Positions 1-5,641 are shown, counted from the stretch's first letter. The stretch: 11,953 nt of DNA from Gallionellaceae bacterium (GCA_003151655.1 PLYB01000243.1:1-11953); one strand, 5' to 3'. Numbers and translations are program-made. Notes: generated from the sequence alone by a model not told the origin.

Positions 1-120
1 GGGTAACCCTGCCTCCTACCCGATTGGCATTGTGAGCAATCGGAGAAATTCCCTGCGTAGCCGGAGGAGAGCAAACTCACTGTGGCTATAGGACAAACAC
101 CGATGGCAAATTACCAAATA
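1..120. other. Possible structured RNA element, family not identified
   Basis: No gene is supported here. Three pairings are visible: a perfect 7-bp hairpin (CCGATTG 20-26 with CAATCGG 37-43), an outer stem TAGCC 58-62 with GGCTA 84-88 enclosing a GAG-AGCAAA-CTC mini-hairpin, and ATCGG 39-43 with CCGAT 100-104. The last competes with the first, which would allow two alternative folds. CCTCC (12-16) can also reach GGAGG (63-67). Some blocks recall glycine or cyclic-di-GMP aptamers, but the conserved cores do not line up, so no riboswitch family is assigned. The strand is uncertain and the element may continue left of the window. Confidence 0.25.
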
Positions 121-253
121 TTCTCAACATATTTTAAGCAAAGCGCCGATATTTAAAAATCGTTTTCCTGCTCAAAATGAACCACCTCGAAAACCATCGC
201 AGAGGAAACCAATCATGGATTGGTAAAAGTTTTGAAGAGCAGGGTCTCCTCTA

Positions 254-300
254 CTGCCGGCTGACCTACTCCCCCGATTATCAGCCGGCAGACTTTATTT
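254..300 (+). terminator. Perfect 11-bp hairpin followed by a T-rich tail
   Basis: CTGCCGGCTGA (254-264) is repeated exactly inverted as TCAGCCGGCAG (281-291) with a 16-nt loop, and ACTTTATTT follows. The stem is strong and GC-rich, but the T tract is interrupted and the loop is long, so it is only a candidate intrinsic terminator. It could end a transcript coming from the left, or act as an attenuator in the leader of the downstream secreted protein. The rest of positions 121-410 shows no convincing gene. Confidence 0.4.
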
Positions 301-356
301 CGCCACACTTCAAAAATCGTCTGATTCGGACGTTCCGCAAACTAATGATGGCAGTC

Positions 357-365
357 TGATAATAT
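357..365 (+). promoter_or_regulatory. Possible extended -10 promoter for the Spy/CpxP-like gene
   Basis: TGATAATAT (357-365) fits an extended -10 element (TG-n-TAATAT), placing transcription start near 372, about 40 nt before the ATG. No good -35 is visible at the expected spacing. A short palindrome, CGGA-CGT-TCCG (327-337), lies just upstream and could be an operator. No GTAAA-N5-GTAAA box is present. Confidence 0.3.
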
Positions 366-410
366 ATAGTCCAAGTAGTTTCATTCAACTCAATACAAGG
401 GAGCCTGATC

Positions 411-968
411 ATGATAAAAGCCATTGCAATTGCTGTACTCTCCATAATCGTTGCAGCACCAGCTTTTGCTGACAATGTTGCCGCCGCGCCATCAACTAAA
501 AAAGCGGCTCCTGCTGCTCCTTCAGGAAATATGCATGGTCACGCGGACATGAAAAACGGATGCTCTGATAAGCATGGTATGGGTCACGGTTACGGAATGA
601 TGGGAGAGCAAGGCGCTGACATGATGATGGAACCCAATATGCATTTGCTCGGGGCGTTGTCACTCAGCAAAGAGCAGCATGCGAAAATTAACCAACTTTC
701 CGATGAGCTGAAACACAATAATTGGACTACGTTGGGTTTGATTAATGATGAAACGGCAAAGCTGCGCGACCTGTATGAAGCGGACAAACGTGATCCTGCC
801 GCCATTGGGAAAGAATACCAAAAGGTTTTCGATTTGAAGCGCCAGATGATTGAAACTTATTTGAACGCGCAAAATCGCATCGAAGAAATACTGACACCTG
901 AGCAACTTGCCAAACTTAAAGAGGCGCGTCACGCAATGCACCACATGCATGGACATTCTATGCAATAA
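411..968 (+). CDS. Secreted Spy/CpxP-family (LTxxQ) protein, His/Met-rich
   Basis: A 185-residue periplasmic protein. Residues 1-20 form a Sec signal peptide with cleavage predicted after AFA. An Ala/Pro/Lys linker follows, then a segment (about 41-77) crowded with His and Met (HGHADMK, HGMGHGYGMM) that looks suited to binding copper, nickel or a similar metal. Residues 84-172 are mostly helical and carry the paired LTxxQ signatures of the Spy/CpxP family, LSKEQ at 85-89 and LTPEQ at 161-165. A second His/Met-rich tail ends the protein. Family members are periplasmic chaperones, Cpx feedback inhibitors or heavy-metal sensors; which role applies here cannot be read from sequence. AGGGAG precedes the ATG at good spacing. 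It is not adjacent to the Cpx-type pair at 5852-7885, although both could act in the same envelope stress response (inference). Confidence 0.85.
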   Translation: MIKAIAIAVLSIIVAAPAFADNVAAAPSTKKAAPAAPSGNMHGHADMKNGCSDKHGMGHGYGMMGEQGADMMMEPNMHLLGALSLSKEQHAKINQLSDELKHNNWTTLGLINDETAKLRDLYEADKRDPAAIGKEYQKVFDLKRQMIETYLNAQNRIEEILTPEQLAKLKEARHAMHHMHGHSMQ

Positions 969-1036
969 CATAACTATCGGATGCCATGCACTTGGGGCGA
1001 TGTGATTCTTCACCATTTAATTGAAAGGAGAAAATC

Positions 1037-1675
1037 ATGAAAATCGGAATCTTAGGATCGGGTGACGTAGCCAAGGCGCTGGCAGTGGGCTTTCTAAAAC
1101 ATGGTCATGACGTGACGCTTGGCACGCGTGCACCTGTCAAGCTTGGCGAATGGGCAGCCCAAAATCCAAAAGCTCGGGTTGCCGATTTTGCCGATGCGGC
1201 AAAATTTGGCGAACTGGTTGTGCTGGCGGTTAAAGGTAGCGCCGCGATGGATGTGCTACATCTTGCCGGTGCTGAAAACTTTGCCGGGAAACCGGTCATT
1301 GATGTAACGAATCCAATTGCCGACGCACCCCCTGTCAATGGTGTTTTGAAGTACTACACCAGTCTCGACGAGTCACAGATGGAACGCTTGCAGAGCGCGT
1401 TTGGTAACGCGCGCTTTGTCAAAGCCTTCAATTCGGTCGGCAACGCATTCATGGCGAATCCGCAATTTAAAGGTGGTAAGCCGACCATGTTCATTTGCGG
1501 CAACGACGAAGCCGCAAAACAAATGGTGAGCGGAATTCTCGACCAGTTCGGATGGGAGACCGCAGACATGGGTAAGGTTGAGGCAGCCCGTGCCATTGAA
1601 CCGCTGTGCATACTTTGGTGTATCCCCGGTTTCCTGCGTAACGATTGGATTCACGCATTTAAATTGCTGACTTAA
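1037..1675 (+). CDS. NADPH-dependent F420 reductase-like Rossmann protein
   Basis: A 212-residue cytoplasmic dinucleotide-binding protein. The N-terminus MKIGILGSGDVAKALA gives a GxGxxA nucleotide-binding loop (residues 7-12). The TR at 30-31 after the second strand is the position that contacts the 2'-phosphate of NADPH in related enzymes. The fold matches the F420H2:NADP+ oxidoreductase / STEAP-like reductase family, and the C-terminal block EPLCILWCIPGF recurs in bacterial members as I remember them. The true substrate is unknown: most betaproteobacteria are not known to make F420, so the family name may mislead. AAAGGAG lies just before the ATG. It starts 68 nt after the Spy-like gene with no terminator between, so co-transcription is possible. 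The length is normal for the family. Confidence 0.75.
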   Translation: MKIGILGSGDVAKALAVGFLKHGHDVTLGTRAPVKLGEWAAQNPKARVADFADAAKFGELVVLAVKGSAAMDVLHLAGAENFAGKPVIDVTNPIADAPPVNGVLKYYTSLDESQMERLQSAFGNARFVKAFNSVGNAFMANPQFKGGKPTMFICGNDEAAKQMVSGILDQFGWETADMGKVEAARAIEPLCILWCIPGFLRNDWIHAFKLLT

Positions 1676-1750
1676 AGAAGTTGGCGAGAGTGATGATTTC
1701 AGCAGCGGGTTTGATTGCTCTAGTAGTACTTTGGACGAGTTGCTGCCTTA

Positions 1751-2941
1751 CTATACCCGCCGCAGCCTGATTGCGGCCAGTGAGCCTATCGTCACCAGCA
1801 AGAGCAATCCAAACGAGATAACCGATATCGTGATCGGCATGCTGGCTGCGGCAGCCCAGCTATAACCGCCGACGAACAACATCATGGCGATGTTCTCGGC
1901 GAAGTTCTGCACCGCCAGCGCATTGCCCGCGCCTATGGTTTCGTGTCCCTTTTCTTGCAACAGCGCGTTGAGCGGGACGACGAACAAGCCGCCGCAGATG
2001 CCGATGGCGACCATTAATGCGGCGGCAAAGGTAAGGTTGTGCACCAAGGCGAGCGCGAGGATCAACGGGCCGAGCAGCAGTCCGCCCAGCAGCGCGCGAT
2101 TGACTTTGTCCAGCGACACCCACATTCCGGCACCCGCAGCGCCCAGTGCAATGCCGATGGAAAGCGCGCCCATCAAGTTGGCGGGGGTCTGGTTATCCGT
2201 GATCAACAAGGCTGCCGGAACCCAGGCGAACAGCATCAGGCGCAACGTCGAACCGCTACCCCAGAACATGCTGGTGCCCAACAGGCTGAAGCGGGCATCG
2301 GGATTTTTGAACAACAAGGCCAGTGCCGCCAGAAATTTTTTGATCAGCCGCCACGGGTGAAAGCTCTCACCGGGTTTTTCAGCGGCTAAAGCAGGAATGA
2401 ATAAGTTTGCGATTGCGGCGAAGCTGTAGGCTGCCACGACTCCTGCAAATGCCCAGTTCAGCGAATAGTCGGACAGCCAGCCGCCCAGTACCACACCGAA
2501 CAGGATCGCAACGATAGTCGAGCCTTCAATCATGCCGTTGGCGCGCACCAGCGATTCGGGTCCGAACATTTGCGCAAGAATGCCGTATTTCGCGGGCGAA
2601 TACATCGCCGCACCGACACCAATGATTGCATAAGCGGTCAGCGGGTTGATGCCGGAAAGCATGGCGACTGCACCGGCAAGTTTGAGCAGATTGGCGACCA
2701 GCATCACACGTCCCTTGGGGAATCCGTCGGCGAGCTGCCCGACAAAGGGGGCGAGCAGGATGAATGGCACGACAAAGGACTCTTGCAGCAGCGGCACAAG
2801 GTTGGGTAAGTCCTGCGATTTGACGATGGCGATGGCCGCGATCAGGATGGCATTGTCGGCGAGTGCAGACAAAAATTGCGCCACCAGCACTGCCATCATG
2901 CCTAGCGACAGCAACGGCATATCCGGCGCTTGCTTATTCAT
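1751..2941 (-). CDS. lplT: Lysophospholipid transporter LplT (MFS)
   Basis: A 12-helix inner-membrane transporter that in E. coli flips lysophosphatidylethanolamine and related lysolipids to the cytoplasmic face for re-acylation. Sequence resembling E. coli LplT runs along the whole length: AQFLSALADNA near the N-terminus, LAPFVGQLADGFPKGRVM, GVGAAMYSPAKYGILAQ, and FVVPLNALLQEKG followed by GAGNALAVQNFAEN. No aas acyltransferase gene is next to it. Two starts are possible. The ATG at 2965 gives 404 residues but has no ribosome site. The ATG at 2941 gives 396 residues, close to the 397 of E. coli, has AAGAG upstream, and overlaps the stop of a short upstream reading frame as ATGA. I chose 2941; the first is not excluded. 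The upstream region is a remnant of another gene's 5' end (see the entry at 2938-2994). Confidence 0.92.
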   Translation of the reverse strand: MNKQAPDMPLLSLGMMAVLVAQFLSALADNAILIAAIAIVKSQDLPNLVPLLQESFVVPFILLAPFVGQLADGFPKGRVMLVANLLKLAGAVAMLSGINPLTAYAIIGVGAAMYSPAKYGILAQMFGPESLVRANGMIEGSTIVAILFGVVLGGWLSDYSLNWAFAGVVAAYSFAAIANLFIPALAAEKPGESFHPWRLIKKFLAALALLFKNPDARFSLLGTSMFWGSGSTLRLMLFAWVPAALLITDNQTPANLMGALSIGIALGAAGAGMWVSLDKVNRALLGGLLLGPLILALALVHNLTFAAALMVAIGICGGLFVVPLNALLQEKGHETIGAGNALAVQNFAENIAMMLFVGGYSWAAAASMPITISVISFGLLLLVTIGSLAAIRLRRV

Positions 2942-2994
2942 CGCGCGCTCTTGCAACTGCGACATAGCTTGATCGGTTCGAACAGATGAGCCAT
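2938..2994 (-). pseudogene. Remnant 5' end of an Old Yellow Enzyme gene, now a leader ORF of lplT
   Basis: Reading the minus strand from the ATG at 2994 gives MAHLFEPIKL and eight further residues before a TGA at 2940-2938. The first ten residues match the start of the complete flavin oxidoreductase at 4529-5611 (MAHLFEPLKL) at nine of ten positions, and the DNA upstream (to 3035) also matches the leader and promoter of that gene. After codon 10 the similarity ends. The TGA overlaps the lplT ATG at 2941 (ATGA), so the remnant could deliver ribosomes to lplT by translational coupling. It keeps its own weak ribosome site (TGGAA). This is either a relic of a second copy or a recombination scar. 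Confidence 0.7.
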
Positions 2995-3023
2995 ATCGGT
3001 TCCAGAAGAAAGAAGGTTAGAGA

Positions 3024-3035
3024 ACTTTACCATAG
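3024..3035 (-). promoter_or_regulatory. Extended -10 promoter shared with the OYE gene
   Basis: On the minus strand CTATGGTAAAGT gives an extended -10 (TGG then TAAAGT), the same string found before the complete OYE gene at 5642-5653. Transcription would start near 3017, about 23 nt before the ATG of the remnant leader ORF. No good -35 is visible. Confidence 0.5.
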
Positions 3036-3117
3036 GGTAGGCGAGCCATGGATCACTGACTCATGCATTTGGCTGAAGAAGTGTTTCTTCCGGGGCGGGC
3101 GTGCAAATTTAGGCAAT

Positions 3118-3147
3118 AAAAAAAGCAGGGTTGCCCCTGCTTTTTTT
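3118..3147. terminator. Bidirectional intrinsic terminator
   Basis: GCAGGG (3125-3130) and CCCTGC (3135-3140) form a GC-rich stem with a TTGC loop, flanked by seven A (3118-3124) and seven T (3141-3147). It sits 14 nt beyond the stop codon of the minus-strand Ala/Lys-rich gene, which it should terminate. It also insulates the lplT promoter downstream on the same strand. Confidence 0.9.
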
Positions 3148-3160
3148 AGTTACAGCAATA

Positions 3161-3388
3161 TTACTTAGCTGCTGGAGCTGCTTCTTCAGCCTTCTTTGCT
3201 TTCTTAGCCTTTTTGTGCTTCTTAGCTGGCTTAGCTTCAGCTTTCTTTTCTTCAGCAGCAGGAGCAGCAGCGGCTGGAGCAGCGGCCTTAGCAGCTGGAG
3301 CAGCGGCAGCAGGAGCTGCATCAGCAGCAACAGCAGAGAAAGAAACAATAGCGAATACAGCAGCGATCAGAGTTGACAACAGTTTCAT
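3161..3388 (-). CDS. Secreted Ala/Lys-rich small protein, function unknown
   Basis: A 75-residue protein whose N-terminus is a clear Sec signal peptide (MKLLSTLIAAVFAIVSFSAVA, cleavage after residue 21 or 22). The mature part is low complexity: Ala/Pro repeats (AAPAAAAP type) up to about residue 45, then a strongly basic stretch with repeated KKAKKA-like units around 55-67, then EEAAPAAK. I do not recognise a characterised family. The composition recalls histone H1-like or lysine-rich tails, but the signal peptide places it in the periplasm or outside, where it could bind polyanions such as LPS or nucleic acid (speculation). AGGAGT stands at ideal spacing before the ATG and a strong terminator follows, so it is a genuine one-gene unit. 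Open frames on the opposite strand here are shadows of its repetitive codons. Confidence 0.8.
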   Translation of the reverse strand: MKLLSTLIAAVFAIVSFSAVAADAAPAAAAPAAKAAAPAAAAPAAEEKKAEAKPAKKHKKAKKAKKAEEAAPAAK

Positions 3389-3407
3389 AGTGATACTCCT
3401 AACAAGA

Positions 3408-3437
3408 TTAATAAACGTTTATGACCTACTAGGTCAA
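3408..3437 (-). promoter_or_regulatory. Candidate promoter with a palindrome over the -35
   Basis: On the minus strand TTGACC (3437-3432) and TATTAA (3413-3408) are separated by 18 nt. The 13-nt palindrome GACCTA-C-TAGGTC (3423-3435) covers most of the -35 box and part of the spacer, where a repressor could block polymerase. The predicted start leaves a leader of only about a dozen bases, so the -10 assignment is tentative. Confidence 0.35.
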
Positions 3438-3581
3438 TCGCAATAACGCCTCACTAGCCAAAGCGTTGACAAGTTAATTCAGTGGAGCGCTAATTTGTTC
3501 AATTGGTGATAAAAAGCGGCGGTAATATTTTTGCTAAATTCTGATATTGTCGTTATATAACAGACTGATGCGGTGTTAATC

Positions 3582-3596
3582 TATAATGCATATAAT
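3582..3596 (+). promoter_or_regulatory. Two consensus -10 boxes for the candidate small RNA
   Basis: TATAAT occurs twice, at 3582-3587 and 3591-3596, in an AT-rich stretch. No convincing -35 is present 16-18 nt upstream of either. Either box would start a short plus-strand transcript ending at the terminator at 3676-3707. Confidence 0.45.
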
Positions 3597-3707
3597 TTTA
3601 TTGCAGGCGATAGTCTGACGGCGTAGCATGCCGCGAACAACTGTTGTGGAACGGTTGTTTCTTGTAAGTACTATTTGCGCGCATCTGAAAGGTGTGCGCA
3701 TTTTTTT
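3594..3707 (+). ncRNA. Candidate small RNA of about 110 nt with its own terminator
   Basis: A self-contained short transcription unit lies in the gap between the divergent Ala/Lys-rich gene and the convergent winged-helix gene. It has a perfect -10 upstream, a small hairpin CGGC (3619-3622) with GCCG (3630-3633), a second stem GAACAAC (3635-3641) with GTTGTTTC (3654-3661, one bulge), and an intrinsic terminator. No ribosome site or convincing coding frame fits: the only frame of any length (ATG at 3629, 41 codons) runs through the terminator and has no Shine-Dalgarno. The 5' end is estimated from the -10 and could be near 3603. I cannot match it to a known RNA family. The remainder of 3389-3865 shows no gene. 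Confidence 0.5.
3676..3707 (+). terminator. Strong rho-independent terminator of the candidate small RNA
   Basis: A 10-bp stem (3676-3685 with 3691-3700, two G-T wobbles, TGAAA loop) is followed directly by seven T (3701-3707). No protein gene on the plus strand precedes it within the window's accessory region, which is the main reason to propose a small RNA. Confidence 0.85.
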
Positions 3708-3865
3708 GCAAAAAATGCGGGGGCTAGCTGGCGGCGAAATTGCTGGCTATTAACTTATGGTTCTGTTTTTGGAGCTGAAATTAAGGATCTCTATCCACAG
3801 TCAGGCTGCGGCTTGATTGGACAAGTCGCGATACCAGACAAAGTATTTCTTATCCCGATTGAGAA

Positions 3866-4120
3866 TTACGACAACGTCAATTGAGCTTTGGATTTTCTGC
3901 CGGGGGCTGCCGGTGGGATAAAGCCTGAGATACGGCTTCTTATCCCTTCGATTTTTTTGCCTTTTTCAAAGCGGGTCGAATGACATGACATGACATCACC
4001 TTTGTCGGTGAGTTCTCTCAAATGAAGCCGTACCTTGGCGAGAGGGATGCCTGTCGCTTCAGCGATTTCGGAGTCAAGACGCTCACCGCGCGTCTTTAGG
4101 TATTGAAGTATTTCGTTCAT
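3866..4120 (-). CDS. Small winged-helix DNA-binding protein (FaeA-like)
   Basis: An 84-residue protein. The pattern MNEILQYLKTRGERLDSEIAEATGIPLAKVRLHLRELTDKGDV is a classic winged helix-turn-helix: helix 1 (2-10), helix 2 (15-21), recognition helix (26-38), then the wing (40-56). The tail GFIPPAAPGRKSKAQ resembles that of short FaeA-like or MarR-type regulators I have seen in betaproteobacterial accessory regions (from memory). It probably binds DNA as a local regulator; no ligand or phosphorylation domain is present. The start has only a weak ribosome site. It lies 27 nt beyond the terminator that follows the 38-residue peptide gene on the same strand, so expression may depend on read-through or on a promoter inside the terminator region. 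A GACAT triple tandem (around 3983-3997) is part of the coding sequence. Confidence 0.7.
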   Translation of the reverse strand: MNEILQYLKTRGERLDSEIAEATGIPLAKVRLHLRELTDKGDVMSCHSTRFEKGKKIEGIRSRISGFIPPAAPGRKSKAQLTLS

Positions 4121-4146
4121 TTTATTTGTGCCAATATAGAGAAAAT

Positions 4147-4179
4147 AAAAAAAGACCAGTCAATTCTACCGGTCTTTTT
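4147..4179. terminator. Intrinsic terminator after the small membrane peptide gene
   Basis: AAAAAGACC (4149-4157) pairs with GGTCTTTTT (4171-4179) around a 13-nt loop that can add a GT/AC pair. Read on the minus strand, the stem is followed by a seven-T run (complement of 4147-4153). It lies 18 nt beyond the stop of the 38-residue gene and directly upstream of the winged-helix gene. Confidence 0.85.
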
Positions 4180-4196
4180 CGTTTATCGCTCCTGCT

Positions 4197-4313
4197 TTAC
4201 GCAAGACCAGCCCAGCTAGCAATCGAAACCGCCGTGGCAGCGAGCCATCCAAACGCCATGTGAAAATCGCTGTCTTGTGCAAGAGTTGTGTTGCTGTTGA
4301 TCTCGTTGTTCAT
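4197..4313 (-). CDS. 38-residue single-pass membrane peptide, function unknown
   Basis: The ATG at 4313 is preceded by a near-perfect ribosome site (TTAGGAG, 7 nt spacing) and the frame runs to TAA at 4199-4197. The product starts with a polar segment (MNNEINSNTTLAQDSDFH) and ends with a hydrophobic helix (MAFGWLAATAVSIASWAGLA, residues 19-38) long enough to cross the membrane once, with the negatively charged N-terminus probably outside or free. Leader hairpin, strong ribosome site and immediate terminator together make a convincing one-gene unit despite its size. I do not recognise a family. Options include a small regulator of a membrane complex or a toxin-like peptide, but nothing in the sequence decides this. 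The peptide contains no Cys or Lys. Confidence 0.65.
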   Translation of the reverse strand: MNNEINSNTTLAQDSDFHMAFGWLAATAVSIASWAGLA

Positions 4314-4338
4314 TTATATCTCCTAATAATTGGTCTAT

Positions 4339-4395
4339 AAAATCCCCAAACGATCTGGGCGAACATCAGACTGGGGATTTTGGAAATAGTTCCAA
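4339..4395 (-). promoter_or_regulatory. Hairpin and palindrome in front of the small peptide gene
   Basis: AAAATCCCCA (4339-4348) is exactly inverted as TGGGGATTTT (4372-4381), a 10-bp stem whose loop holds a further GAT/ATC pair. It overlaps by two bases a second palindrome, TTGGAA-ATAG-TTCCAA (4380-4395). On the minus strand the hairpin ends 26 nt before the ATG, and a few T follow its second arm, so it could be an attenuator, an RNA-stabilising leader or a protein-binding site. No clear -35/-10 pair was found; TATAAA-like sequence lies farther upstream. The rest of the gap to 4528 holds nothing I can name. Confidence 0.45.
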
Positions 4396-4528
4396 GTGCT
4401 CAAAAATATTTTCGTTACCGCTCAGAAAATGGGCTTGCCTATGGGCTAAGCGGCTGGGTGGTTGGAATTATTTATTTTATATCAGTTGGTTAAGTGTTTG
4501 TGTATGGCGGCACCGAAACGCTAACGCT

Positions 4529-5611
4529 TTAACGTCCCGTCGAGCCGGGTGGCTCTGCACGTAGATATTGTTGCGGGCACGATACCACTTGCCCTAATGC
4601 TTTAGCCGCATCGATCGGCCAATAAGGGTTGCGCAATATTTCGCGACCAATCAGTACCATGTCGGCCTGTCCGCTACGGACAATGTGGTCGGCTTGCTCG
4701 GGGGCGGTAATCAGACCGACTGCGGCGGTGGGAATATTGGCTTCATGGCGGATACGGGCGGCAAACTCGGTTTGAAAGCCGGGGCCAACCGGGATTTTCG
4801 CGGTTGGTATCAAGCCGGCTGTTGAAACATCCACAAGATCGACACCGAGTTTTTTTAACGTACGGCACAGTTCAACTGTTTCATCCACAGTCCAGCCGCC
4901 ATCAACCCAATCGGTGGCCGATAAGCGAATCAGTAGCGGGAGTCGTTCCGGCCATTCGGCACGAACAGCGCCCACCACTTCTCTGATCAGGCGCGTACGA
5001 TTTTCGAAGCTGCCCCCGTAGGTATCGGTGCGGTGGTTGGATAGCGGAGACAGAAACTGGTGCAGCAGATAGCCGTGTGCCGCGTGGATCTCAACTATCT
5101 GGAAACTGGCTTCGCGCGCACGGCGGGCACTGGCGACAAAATTGGCAATTAGCTGAGTGATATCAGCAGCGTCAAGTTCGTGCGGCTGAGAGTAGCCTTC
5201 ACCAAAAGATATGGCTGACGGGGCGACGATCTCCCAGCCGCCTTCGCTCGCGTTCAATGTGCGCTGTGCTTGCCAACCCAGCCCGACGCTCGCTTTGCGT
5301 CCGGCGTGCGCCAACTGAACAGCGGCGATGCATCCTTGTTCTTTGGCAAAACGTGTAATGCGCGCCAAAGGCTCAATCTGCGCATCGTTCCACAGACCAA
5401 GGTCACCGGGACTAATGCGCCCCTGCGCTGTGACTGCGGTCGCTTCGATAATCATTAATGCCGCACCACCGACAGCGCGACTGCCGTAGTGTACGAAGTG
5501 CCAGTCCGAGGCAACGCCATCGTGTGCCGAGTATTGGCACATGGGCGGAATACCGATGCGGTTGGAAAGAACAATGTCACGTAATTTTAGGGGTTCGAAC
5601 AGATGCGCCAT
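4529..5611 (-). CDS. NADPH-type flavin oxidoreductase, Old Yellow Enzyme class (YqjM/XenA-like)
   Basis: A 360-residue FMN-dependent ene-reductase of the YqjM/NamA/XenA group, a cytoplasmic TIM barrel that reduces activated C=C bonds or nitro compounds. Evidence: PPMCQYSA (22-29) with the Cys25 and Tyr typical of this class; QLAHAGRKA (99-107); the substrate-binding pair His176 and His179 in EIHAAHGYLLHQF; then LSPLSNHRTDTYGGSFENR and the FMN phosphate loop VLIGREILRNP near the C-terminus. The length fits the class (about 340-370). The start is supported by AGGAAC and by an extended -10 promoter at 5642-5653. It is divergent from the Cpx-type operon. A duplicated copy of its promoter, leader and first codons lies before lplT. 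The physiological substrate is unknown; a xenobiotic or oxidative-stress role is an inference from relatives. Confidence 0.93.
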   Translation of the reverse strand: MAHLFEPLKLRDIVLSNRIGIPPMCQYSAHDGVASDWHFVHYGSRAVGGAALMIIEATAVTAQGRISPGDLGLWNDAQIEPLARITRFAKEQGCIAAVQLAHAGRKASVGLGWQAQRTLNASEGGWEIVAPSAISFGEGYSQPHELDAADITQLIANFVASARRAREASFQIVEIHAAHGYLLHQFLSPLSNHRTDTYGGSFENRTRLIREVVGAVRAEWPERLPLLIRLSATDWVDGGWTVDETVELCRTLKKLGVDLVDVSTAGLIPTAKIPVGPGFQTEFAARIRHEANIPTAAVGLITAPEQADHIVRSGQADMVLIGREILRNPYWPIDAAKALGQVVSCPQQYLRAEPPGSTGR

Positions 5612-5641
5612 GTTCAGTTCCTGTTGAAAAATAATGAGCGA

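Noticed and set aside
1..120. Glycine or cyclic-di-GMP riboswitch
   Set aside because: Single blocks look similar (GCCGGAGG, GGCTATAGGACA, GAGCAAACTC), but the order and required helices do not match either consensus, so only an unnamed structured element is proposed.
177..359. 60-codon open frame on the plus strand
   Set aside because: No ribosome site, no recognisable domain, and it spans the 11-bp inverted repeat at 254-291, which fits a hairpin better than coding sequence.
660..1016. 118-codon minus-strand frame opposite the Spy-like gene
   Set aside because: It lies antisense to a well-supported gene and has no domain, ribosome site or composition of its own.
1884..2389. Long plus-strand frames opposite lplT
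   Set aside because: They mirror the GC-rich codons of lplT, whose minus-strand protein matches a known family end to end.
3131..3446. Ser/Cys/Leu-rich and Ala-rich frames on the plus strand
   Set aside because: They are antisense shadows of the repetitive Ala/Lys codons of the real minus-strand gene, which has a signal peptide, ribosome site and terminator.
3629..3754. 41-codon frame inside the candidate small RNA
   Set aside because: It lacks a Shine-Dalgarno sequence and reads through a strong intrinsic terminator, so translation of the whole frame is unlikely.
3983..3997. GACAT triple tandem repeat
   Set aside because: It lies within the winged-helix coding sequence and three short units can arise by chance; no sign of phase variation.
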